Shown here in pieces: positions 1 through 5,351 of a DNA stretch of 5,351 bases. The notes below the pieces were generated by a model, which was not told the origin of the DNA, searched no databases, and worked only from the letters and a program-made list of their open reading frames with translations. Both the position numbers and the translations under genes were made by a program. The stretch's first letter is position 1. Each line of letters starts with the position of its first letter. The stretch is taken from the NCBI GenBank assembly GCA_016937725.1, contig JAFGVZ010000146.1, forward strand, positions 1-5,351, in the 5' to 3' direction. Source of the DNA: Paracoccaceae bacterium (lineage in GTDB: Bacteria > Pseudomonadota > Alphaproteobacteria > Rhodobacterales > Rhodobacteraceae).

Positions 1-3
1 ATT

Positions 4-79
4 GGGGCCTTAGCTCAGCTGGGAGAGCGCCTGCATGGCATGCAGGAGGTCAGCGGTTCGATCCCGCTAGGCTCCACCA
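4..79 (+). tRNA. tRNA-Ala (anticodon GGC)
   Basis: The complete cloverleaf can be folded by eye. The acceptor stem is 4-10 with 69-75, with one G-U pair. The D arm is 13-28. The anticodon stem is 30-34 with 42-46, around the seven-base loop ATGGCAT, which places GGC at 37-39. The T arm is 52-68 with loop TTCGATC. The discriminator is A76 and the CCA tail is encoded at 77-79. The anticodon reads the alanine codon GCC, which is common in these GC-rich genes. The promoter must lie left of the window, since only three bases precede the mature 5' end. No clear hairpin plus T-run terminator follows; there is only a short TTTT just after CCA. No integrase or repeated 3' end suggests use as an attachment site. 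Confidence 0.98.
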
Positions 80-112
80 ATTTTCTCCACAAGCGTAGAA
101 CACATATAGCGC

Positions 113-1003
113 TCAGGCGCGTTTGGTGCCTGTCAGGTTCAACCAATTCGCAGCAAAAATGACAGCCGCGCCCAAAAACACAAACGGGTCCAGCGCCTCG
201 GCGTAAAGCCACATGCCGACCAGTGCGATAATGGGCAGACGGAAGAACTCCATCGGTGCGACCATTGTGGCCGGGGCCAGCCCCAAAGCCGATGTCAGGC
301 TGTAATGCGCGCTTAGCCCCGTAACCGCCACAAGCGCCAGCCAACCCCAGATCGCCGAACTGGGCCACGTAAACCCACCCCATTGCGCCAAGATCAGCCC
401 GAACACCGTTTGCAACGCTGTCATCCAGAACAGCACGCAAAGCACGCTGTCATGGCGCATGATGCGCTTCGTCAACAGAAGGTTCATCGCAAAGCCAATG
501 GCGCAGAGTATTCCCGCCAAATGCCCGCTCTGCAAAGGTTGCACCCCGGGCTGCGCCACGATCAGGATGCCAGCAAAGCCCAAAAGCGCGACCCACAGGC
601 GGCGGCGCGTGAACGTTTCTCCCAGCACCAAGGGTGCCAGAATGGCGACCCAAACAGGCATGGTAAATTCCAGTGCCACAAGCTGCGACAGGGGAATGGC
701 CATAATCCCGTAAAACCAAAGGTTCTGACCTGCGAAATGAAACATGTTGCGCGTCAGGTGCAGGCGCGGGTTGGTTGGCCGAACGGCGCGCCACACCGCG
801 CCCTTGTGCAACGACAGGGCCACGCTTGCGACAAGCGCAAAGCCGATCAACGAGCGCCAGAACATCAGTTCGAAACTGTTTAGTTCAGCTTGAATCGCGC
901 GCGCAGACACCGCCATCAGCGTGAAGGACACAATCGCCCCGCACATCCACAAGGCAGCCTTGATGGGGTTCGCATCGGTCAGAGAGGGTGCCATGGTGGT
1001 CAT
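113..1003 (-). CDS. EamA/DMT-superfamily permease
   Basis: This is a 296-residue integral inner-membrane protein of the drug/metabolite transporter superfamily with two EamA repeats. By eye there are about ten hydrophobic helices, near residues 14-33, 45-64, 84-103, 107-127, 135-151, 160-178, 186-206, 216-235, 243-266 and 272-290. The first repeat ends with the family-typical stretch around the GET motif at 128-130 and the following helix with a QPG end (151-153). The second repeat has the matching region near 249-290. Length fits the usual 280-310. The substrate cannot be read from sequence, because members export amino acids, metabolites or other small molecules. The start is uncertain. ATG at 1003 is chosen because helix 1 begins soon after it; ATG at 994 and an in-frame TTG at 1039 are alternatives, and none has a good Shine-Dalgarno. 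The gene is transcribed divergently from pabB and runs toward the tRNA. No functional link to either is evident. Confidence 0.9.
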   Translation of the reverse strand: MTTMAPSLTDANPIKAALWMCGAIVSFTLMAVSARAIQAELNSFELMFWRSLIGFALVASVALSLHKGAVWRAVRPTNPRLHLTRNMFHFAGQNLWFYGIMAIPLSQLVALEFTMPVWVAILAPLVLGETFTRRRLWVALLGFAGILIVAQPGVQPLQSGHLAGILCAIGFAMNLLLTKRIMRHDSVLCVLFWMTALQTVFGLILAQWGGFTWPSSAIWGWLALVAVTGLSAHYSLTSALGLAPATMVAPMEFFRLPIIALVGMWLYAEALDPFVFLGAAVIFAANWLNLTGTKRA

Positions 1004-1157
1004 GTGTGCCAAAAGGCGCACAAAGATATGGCGCGTCAAGCGGTGTTCGGTTGCAGAACGCGAAACTAAAGCGCGTTTTCAGGCATGCGCGCTGCACCGC
1101 ATGGCCATGGCGCGCAAAGCGGTGTAGGTGGCATTTCGCGAATTATATGGGGTGCAG
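1004..1157. promoter_or_regulatory. Divergent intergenic region, permease / pabB
   Basis: This stretch separates two divergent genes, so promoters for both must lie in it or just inside the coding ends. I see no convincing sigma-70 -35/-10 pair on either strand. An AT-rich patch, AATTATAT at 1141-1148, precedes the chosen pabB start and could be a -10-like element. Two symmetric elements are visible: a 7-bp inverted repeat, TGCGCGC at 1086-1092 with GCGCGCA at 1110-1116, and between them a 10-bp perfect palindrome, CATGGCCATG at 1100-1109. A near-perfect inverted repeat (1004-1021) touches the permease start. The regulatory role is inferred from position only. Confidence 0.4.
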
Positions 1158-2300
1158 ATGTCCGGCAGTATTGCATTGGATCATGGTCCGGGTGGCGCGG
1201 CGGCGCTGTTTTCGCACCCCAAAGCGCTTTTATGCGCTTGGTCGCGGTCCGAAGTGGCAGATGTTCTGGATCGTGCCGAAGCCGCGCGCCGAGCGGGTGC
1301 TTGGGTTGCAGGCTACATCGCCTACGAGGCCGGATATGCTTTCGAGCCGCGCCTGAGCGATATCGCCCATCACGACCCGCGCGCCCCCTTGGTGGCGCTG
1401 GGAGTGTTCGAGGCACCTGTTTCTGCTCAGGCTTTCAACGCACAGGCGGATGCACACATGGCCAGCCTGTCGCCGCTGTTGCCGCGCATCTCTCGCGGAG
1501 AGTATTCAAGTGCCTTCGCTTCCTTGATGGATTACATCGCGGCAGGTGATTGCTATCAGGCCAATCTGACCTTTCCCTTGGCGGCACAACTGACCTCTGG
1601 CAGCGCGCTGGGCCTATATGGGGCGCTACGGGCGCGCCAACAGGTGGGCTTTGGGGCCTACATGGATATTGGCGCGGGGCCGGTGGTGTTATCGCGCAGC
1701 CCGGAGCTTTTCTTTACCCTGAACGATGGTGTGGTTGAAAGCCGCCCCATGAAGGGCACCGCCCCACGCGGCGCCACGCCAGAGGCGGACCTTGCTTTGC
1801 GCGATGCGCTTGCCGCCAGTGAAAAGGTGCAGGCCGAAAACCTGATGATCGTGGACCTGTTGCGCAATGACATCGCACGCGTGTCGGAAATCGGCTCTGT
1901 CAAGGTGCCGGAACTTTTCGCGATCGACAGCTTTGCAACCGTGCACCAGATGAGCAGCCGCATTCGTGGGCGCTTGCGTGCCAAGCTGGGCCTGACAGAG
2001 ATTATGGCAGCGCTGTTTCCCTGCGGGTCCGTCACCGGTGCGCCCAAGATCCGCGCCATGCAAATCATTGCCGAACTGGAACGCACGCCCCGCTCGGTCT
2101 ATTGCGGGGCAATCGGTTGGGCTGCGCCGGATGGCGATCAAGCCTGGTCGGTTGCCATTCGCACGCTGCGCCTGTTCGAAGATGGCCATGTCGAGGGCAA
2201 TGTCGGCGGCGGGATTGTGCAGGACAGCACGGAAGCCGGAGAATGGGAGGAAGCCTTGTGGAAAACCCGCTTCGCCACGGGCCTGCGCCGCGCGGCCTGA
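1158..2300 (+). CDS. pabB: Aminodeoxychorismate synthase component I
   Basis: PabB aminates chorismate to 4-amino-4-deoxychorismate in the cytoplasm, using ammonia from a PabA/TrpG glutaminase; it is the first step of p-aminobenzoate synthesis for folate. The C-terminal chorismate-binding domain spans about residues 110-375 of 380. It shows DCYQANLT (131-138), which is PabB-like rather than TrpE-like; the catalytic-lysine motif PMKGT (197-201, K199), usually PIKGT; ENLMIVDLLRND (227-238); SVTGAPKIRAM (291-301); and GGGIVQDS (350-357). The short N-terminal part matches compact alphaproteobacterial PabB (380-390 residues) rather than E. coli PabB (about 450). ATG at 1158, with GGGG at 1149-1152 as a weak ribosome site, is chosen because related proteins, as I recall, begin shortly before the DHGP segment. 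GTG at 1152 or 1128 (390 residues) is possible. It overlaps the pabC-like gene by 43 nt. No glutaminase gene is in the window, and anthranilate synthase is the unlikely alternative. Confidence 0.95.
   Translation: MSGSIALDHGPGGAAALFSHPKALLCAWSRSEVADVLDRAEAARRAGAWVAGYIAYEAGYAFEPRLSDIAHHDPRAPLVALGVFEAPVSAQAFNAQADAHMASLSPLLPRISRGEYSSAFASLMDYIAAGDCYQANLTFPLAAQLTSGSALGLYGALRARQQVGFGAYMDIGAGPVVLSRSPELFFTLNDGVVESRPMKGTAPRGATPEADLALRDALAASEKVQAENLMIVDLLRNDIARVSEIGSVKVPELFAIDSFATVHQMSSRIRGRLRAKLGLTEIMAALFPCGSVTGAPKIRAMQIIAELERTPRSVYCGAIGWAAPDGDQAWSVAIRTLRLFEDGHVEGNVGGGIVQDSTEAGEWEEALWKTRFATGLRRAA
2245..2250 (+). promoter_or_regulatory. Strong Shine-Dalgarno for pabC-like gene, inside pabB
   Basis: GGGAGG at 2245-2250 lies seven bases before the GTG at 2258 and is within the pabB coding sequence. 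It is the best ribosome-binding site in the window and decides the start of the downstream gene: the reading frame stays open much further upstream (back to 2102), but that part is only the +1 shadow of pabB. The site suggests independent initiation by ribosomes while pabB is still being translated. Confidence 0.8.
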
Positions 2301-2866
2301 CCCTGATCGAAACCGGCTATTGGGATGGCCGCGCGCTGCGTCACGAAGGATTGCACCGTGCACGTTTGCAGGCTGGAGTAGCGCTCTTGGGCTGGCGGGT
2401 GCCAGAGTTTGCTTTTGCCGGGCCCGACCATCCGGCGCGGCTGCGCCTGACGTTGAATGCCGAAGGGGTTGTCCGGCAGGAATGCTCTCCGCTGCCGCCT
2501 CTGATCGACACGTGGCGCGTTGGCTTGGCCGAATTGCGGCTGACCTCGACCGATCCTTGGTTGCGCCTGAAATCCAGCCAACGCGCGACCTATGATGCCG
2601 CTCGCGCCGCCCTGCCCGCGGGGCTGGACGAGGTGATTTTACTCAACGAGCATGACGAAGTGTGTGATGGCACCATCACCACGGTTTTCTTTGACCGGGG
2701 CGAGGGCATGCGCACACCGCCCTTGGCCTGCGGTGTGCTGCCCGGCGTGTTGCGCGCGTCGCTGAACACCCCCGAAGAGGTGCTCTTGGCCCACGATTTG
2801 CCGCGTGTTCAGCTCTGGTTGGGCAACGCCTTGCGCGGCTTACGCCCAGCGCGCTTCATCCCGTAA
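2258..2866 (+). CDS. pabC: Class IV aminotransferase, aminodeoxychorismate lyase-like
   Basis: This is a predicted PLP enzyme of fold type IV that splits 4-amino-4-deoxychorismate into p-aminobenzoate and pyruvate, the step after PabB. The start is GTG at 2258, fixed by the strong upstream ribosome site. The 202 residues begin with a short leader to the LTLIET segment (14-19). K105 in WLRLKSSQRATYD is the expected PLP lysine. CDGTIT (136-141) corresponds to the EGT/S-type motif whose acidic residue contacts the PLP ring nitrogen, here Asp137 instead of the usual Glu. LACGVLPGVLR (156-166) is the conserved LxxGxLxGxxR-type phosphate-side motif. At 202 residues it is clearly shorter than E. coli PabC (269), but it resembles small PabC-like proteins that follow pabB in related bacteria. 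The family also includes branched-chain and D-amino acid transaminases; the 43-nt overlap with pabB makes the lyase role the best reading. Its 3' end overlaps the convergent amidohydrolase gene by 11 nt. Confidence 0.87.
   Translation: MENPLRHGPAPRGLTLIETGYWDGRALRHEGLHRARLQAGVALLGWRVPEFAFAGPDHPARLRLTLNAEGVVRQECSPLPPLIDTWRVGLAELRLTSTDPWLRLKSSQRATYDAARAALPAGLDEVILLNEHDEVCDGTITTVFFDRGEGMRTPPLACGVLPGVLRASLNTPEEVLLAHDLPRVQLWLGNALRGLRPARFIP
2833..2852. other. Hairpin at the convergent junction, possible weak terminator
   Basis: GCGC GGC TTAC GCC CA GCGC folds into a 4-bp plus 3-bp stem with a two-base bulge and a four-base loop. The loop reads GTAA, a GNRA type, on the minus strand. It sits in the last codons of pabC and directly downstream of the amidohydrolase stop (2856-2858), so either transcript could form it. 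Neither strand has a following T-run, so intrinsic termination would be weak. The symmetry could also be a by-product of GC-rich coding sequence. Confidence 0.25.
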
Positions 2867-3974
2867 CGCGGCTTAGAATTTCCTGAAACATGGCCACGCC
2901 CGGTGTAATCAGCGCATCGGGGAAATCATAGGCGGGGTCATGCAGCGCGGCGTGGTCGTCACCTGCGCCCAAGAAGAATAACGCGCATTTGGCATGGGCA
3001 CTGAATGCGCCGAAATCCTCGGAGGGGCGCATGGGGAAGGTGAACGCGCCCTGTGTCAGACCAAGAGAATGCCGTGCGGCTTCGACATAGGCGGCGGCGT
3101 CCGGGTCATTCAGCGTGGCGTTGAAATGGTCATGGCGCGTGATGTCGATCTGTAGGCCCTGTGCATTGGCGGCAATCCAGCCCTGCAAATCATGCTCCAG
3201 CACAGACAGGCTGCTGTCGGACACAGCCCGCAAAGTGACATGCGCCACTGCTTGACCCGGCGCGATGCCAAAGGTTGGCGCGCCCATATTCAAATGACAC
3301 AGCGTGGCCATGGCCTGATCGGCCCCCTTTGGCAGCGCGGCCAGATGATGCGTCAGTTGCGCCAGGAATGGCGCGGGCGACTGGCCGGTTTCGGGAAATG
3401 CGGCATGCGCTTCGCGCCCCGAAACCGCAATCCGCCAGCCCACCGAGGCGAAACTGGCGGGACCGGGGGCCACCGCCACGCTGCCCAAGGCCATTCCGGG
3501 CATATTATGAAGTGCGAAGGCGTAATCGGGGCGCAGCGCAGCAAAGGCGGGGTCGGCGAGGATCGCGCGCGCACCCGCGCCGGTTTCCTCCGCAGGCTGA
3601 AACAGCAGCACCAACCGCCCGCGTTTGGGCCGCGCACCTGACAGCCCCATCAGGATCGCCATATGCCCGTCATGGCCGCACAGATGCCCAAAGCCTGCGC
3701 GTTCAGACGCATATGGCACGCCCGAAGCCTCTGGTATCGGCAGCGCATCCAACTCGGCTCGGATCATGACAGTTGGGCCGGGCATGCGGCTGTCGTAGCA
3801 GGCGGCCACCCCATGCCCGCCAAGGCCGGTCACCAAGCTGTTAGGTTTGGTTGCGCGCAGCGCCTTGGCAATGAACCGCGCAGTGTCCGCTTCTGCCCCA
3901 GAGGGTTCGGGCTGGCGGTGCAGGGCATGGCGCAGGGCGATCAGGTCTTTATGCATGCTGCATGGATCGGACAT
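2856..3974 (-). CDS. M20D-family metal-dependent amidohydrolase
   Basis: This is a 372-residue cytoplasmic zinc- or manganese-type hydrolase of the HipO / IAA-amino-acid hydrolase group (peptidase family M20D), which cleaves N-acyl or N-aryl amino acid amides. Key motifs are all present: LHRQPE (18-23); ELDALP (74-79); HLCGHDGH (97-104) with metal ligands C99 and H101; QPAEE (126-130) with the catalytic Glu129 and ligand Glu130; ALHNMPG (154-160) with ligand H156; the dimerisation-domain GREAHAAFP (186-194); SEDF (318-321); and LHDPAYDFPD (344-353) with ligand H345. The enzyme looks intact and active. ATG at 3974 follows the DUF1643 stop by 25 nt; ATG at 3956 is an alternative that fits the family start equally well. 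The frame stays open to 4163, but that stretch overlaps DUF1643 and has no family homology. It is the third gene of the truB unit and ends 11 nt inside pabC. Substrate unknown. Confidence 0.92.
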   Translation of the reverse strand: MSDPCSMHKDLIALRHALHRQPEPSGAEADTARFIAKALRATKPNSLVTGLGGHGVAACYDSRMPGPTVMIRAELDALPIPEASGVPYASERAGFGHLCGHDGHMAILMGLSGARPKRGRLVLLFQPAEETGAGARAILADPAFAALRPDYAFALHNMPGMALGSVAVAPGPASFASVGWRIAVSGREAHAAFPETGQSPAPFLAQLTHHLAALPKGADQAMATLCHLNMGAPTFGIAPGQAVAHVTLRAVSDSSLSVLEHDLQGWIAANAQGLQIDITRHDHFNATLNDPDAAAYVEAARHSLGLTQGAFTFPMRPSEDFGAFSAHAKCALFFLGAGDDHAALHDPAYDFPDALITPGVAMFQEILSRVTG

Positions 3975-3999
3975 TGCAGTGCATCTGTCCAGTGTGGCA

Positions 4000-4521
4000 T
4001 CACAGCCAGGGTTTTGGCTGCACCTTGTATCCGATGTAAAGCGGGTGTTTCGGATGACCGTCTTTGCTAAGCCCCAAATGGAACAGCGGCACGCCTGCAC
4101 CGCGCAAAAGCGTTTCGACTTGTGCGCCCCGGCCCAAATGCGCGCCATGATTGCCCCAAGCACAGATCACGCGGTCGGCCCAGGCTAGGCTGTCGAGGAT
4201 TGCCGTGTCATTGTCTGGCCCGACCGGATCGGCGGCGGCGCGCATCACGCGCGGGTCGGTCGCGCGAAAAGCAAAAATGTTGCACACCCGGAACGCCCCG
4301 AAGCCCAAAGCGCGCGCCCGGCGCTCGCAGCGCTCGACCGTGGGATCGTTCTGCACCTCTGTCGCGGTCGAGGGGTTCAGCATGATGAAAAGCGCGCGAC
4401 CTTGCTTCGGCGCCCATTCGCGCGTCAGCAGGTAGCGGTAGCATTCGCAATCCGAGTAGACCGCGACGGATGGGGCGTCGCCTTTTACAAAGCTACGAGT
4501 GATAAGCCCCGACAAGCCCAT
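4000..4521 (-). CDS. DUF1643 domain protein, function unknown
   Basis: A 173-residue soluble protein with no signal peptide or membrane segment, recognised as the DUF1643 family by its ordered motifs: MLNPSTA (47-53), NDPTVERC (58-65), NIFAFRATDP (81-90), DPVGPDND (98-105), CAWGNHG (120-126) and the C-terminal LGLSKDGHPKHPLY (149-162). Nearly the whole chain is this one domain. The clustered Asn, Asp, Thr and His residues look like a nucleotide or sugar-type binding pocket, but that is a guess, and I know of no established biochemical function. Its ATG (4519-4521) shares one base with the truB stop, giving TGATG, and no good Shine-Dalgarno precedes it. Translation is therefore probably coupled to truB by reinitiation. 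The amidohydrolase follows after 25 nt. Family identity is firm; the role is unknown. Confidence 0.9.
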   Translation of the reverse strand: MGLSGLITRSFVKGDAPSVAVYSDCECYRYLLTREWAPKQGRALFIMLNPSTATEVQNDPTVERCERRARALGFGAFRVCNIFAFRATDPRVMRAAADPVGPDNDTAILDSLAWADRVICAWGNHGAHLGRGAQVETLLRGAGVPLFHLGLSKDGHPKHPLYIGYKVQPKPWL

Positions 4522-5351
4522 CAGTCGCGGTTGAACACGCGGCTTGGGTGCAATTCACCCGCCTTGTAGCGGCCCACGGCGATGGCTTGACCATCAAGGC
4601 TGGCCCAAGCCTCTGTTCCATATTCGACGCCAGAGGCAAGCACCATGCCGGGATTGCCGTTTCGCAGCCGCGCCGCACCCTCTGGCGTGGCAGGTAATTC
4701 GGGCAGATCGGCCAAGCCGACTTCCAATGGCAAAATGTGGCTGTCCAGTTCCGGGCTATGCGCCAGCGCGTCGATCTGCTCCATGCTCAGCCCGTCTGCG
4801 GCATCAAAAGGCCCCGACCATTCGCGCCGCAGCCATGCGACATGACCTAAACAGCCCAAGGCCGCGCCCAGATCGCGCGCGATAGAGCGCACATAGCCGC
4901 CCTTACCGCAGACCATGTCCAGATCGACATGGTCGGCATCGGGCCGCGCGAGGATTTCCAGCTTTTCCACCCATAGGGGCCGCGCGGCCAGATCCATCTC
5001 CTCGCCCGCGCGGGCAATGTCATAGGCGCGCTCACCCTCGACCTTCACGGCGGAAAACTGCGGCGGCACCTGCATGATCTCGCCCCGGAACGCAGCCAAG
5101 GCAGCGCCGATCTCTGCATCGGTGGGGCGCAGGTCGGAGCTGTCGATCACCTCTCCCTCGGCATCATCGGTGGTGGTGGACTGGCCCAAACGCACCCGAA
5201 AACGATAAGATTTCAACGCGTCGGTAATGTAGGGCACGGTTTTCGTGGCCTCGCCTAAGGCCACGGCCAGCACGCCAGTCGCGGCCGGATCGAGCGTTCC
5301 CGCATGGCCAGCTTTTTGCGCCTGAAGCGCCCAGCGCACCTTGTTGACCAC
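4521..5351 (-). CDS. truB: tRNA pseudouridine-55 synthase, N-terminus outside window
   Basis: TruB converts U55 in the T loop of elongator tRNAs to pseudouridine. The window holds the last 276 residues; the gene continues past the right edge. Comparison with E. coli TruB, whose catalytic Asp is residue 48, suggests about 27 residues are missing. The GTG codon at the edge is internal (VVNKVRW), not a start. Visible are the catalytic motif GHAGTLDP with Asp21 of the fragment (15-22), PPQFSAVKVEG and the following AYDIAR (96-114), KGGYVRSIARDLG (150-162), and a C-terminal domain from about residue 205 carrying the NGNPG turn (231-235), probably for RNA contact. All catalytic elements are intact. 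It is the first visible gene of a minus-strand unit with DUF1643 and the amidohydrolase. In many bacteria truB follows rbfA and infB, so those may lie to the right (inference). Confidence 0.97.
   Translation of the reverse strand: MVNKVRWALQAQKAGHAGTLDPAATGVLAVALGEATKTVPYITDALKSYRFRVRLGQSTTTDDAEGEVIDSSDLRPTDAEIGAALAAFRGEIMQVPPQFSAVKVEGERAYDIARAGEEMDLAARPLWVEKLEILARPDADHVDLDMVCGKGGYVRSIARDLGAALGCLGHVAWLRREWSGPFDAADGLSMEQIDALAHSPELDSHILPLEVGLADLPELPATPEGAARLRNGNPGMVLASGVEYGTEAWASLDGQAIAVGRYKAGELHPSRVFNRD

Noticed and set aside
60..112. tRNA 3' end as an integration (att) site
   Set aside because: No integrase, no duplicated tRNA end and no foreign-looking DNA follow; the next gene is an ordinary permease with similar composition.
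383..883. Plus-strand open frame of 166 codons opposite the permease
   Set aside because: The translation is rich in Gln, His and Arg with no domain, typical of the complement of a hydrophobic membrane protein.
2102..2257. Upstream open part of the pabC frame
   Set aside because: It is the +1 frame of conserved pabB sequence with no aminotransferase similarity; the strong ribosome site places the start at 2258.
1158..2300. Anthranilate synthase TrpE instead of PabB
   Set aside because: The DCYQANLT segment and the overlap with a PabC-like lyase favour PabB; the protein is also short for TrpE.
1689..2363. Minus-strand open frame of 224 codons opposite pabB
   Set aside because: Long antisense frames are expected in GC-rich coding sequence; its translation shows no recognisable motif and pabB is certain.
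3275..3769. Plus-strand open frame of 164 codons opposite the amidohydrolase
   Set aside because: Arg- and Pro-rich low-complexity translation without motifs; it is a shadow of a gene with all catalytic residues intact.
3975..4163. In-frame upstream extension of the amidohydrolase (63 extra residues)
   Set aside because: It overlaps the well-supported DUF1643 gene in another frame, is Cys- and Arg-rich, and shows no M20 similarity; family homology begins near residue 8 of the 3974 start.

Overview
The window is ordinary chromosomal sequence from a GC-rich alphaproteobacterium, most likely Rhodobacterales. That placement is inferred from codon composition, the short PabB and PabC forms, and TruB and tRNA-Ala sequences that resemble this group as I remember it. 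No database search was possible. I see no mobile element, CRISPR array, toxin-antitoxin pair, phage gene or other obvious defence system. I did not find an exciting new system. The best open questions are a conserved gene of unknown function (DUF1643 type) coupled to truB, and an M20 amidohydrolase beside the p-aminobenzoate genes.

Layout, left to right. A complete tRNA-Ala(GGC) gene lies at 4-79 on the plus strand. A ten-helix EamA/DMT-type permease (113-1003, minus) runs toward it. A divergent intergenic stretch of about 150 bp (1004-1157) follows. Then comes a two-gene plus-strand p-aminobenzoate unit. pabB (1158-2300) encodes aminodeoxychorismate synthase component I. It overlaps by 43 nt a compact class-IV aminotransferase gene, pabC-like (2258-2866), which has its own strong Shine-Dalgarno sequence inside pabB.

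The right half is a minus-strand unit that starts beyond the right edge. It holds truB (tRNA pseudouridine-55 synthase, lacking its N-terminus here), then a DUF1643 gene sharing one base with the truB stop (TGATG), then, after 25 nt, an M20D metal-dependent amidohydrolase. The last gene ends inside the 3' end of pabC, so the two units meet tail to tail with an 11-nt overlap and no spacer.

How the genes work together: PabB makes 4-amino-4-deoxychorismate from chorismate, with ammonia from a PabA/TrpG glutaminase that is not in this window. The PabC-like enzyme removes pyruvate to give p-aminobenzoate for folate. TruB modifies U55 of tRNAs. The roles of the DUF1643 protein, the amidohydrolase and the permease cannot be fixed from sequence alone. 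Coding density is very high and no gene-free stretch exceeds 300 bases.
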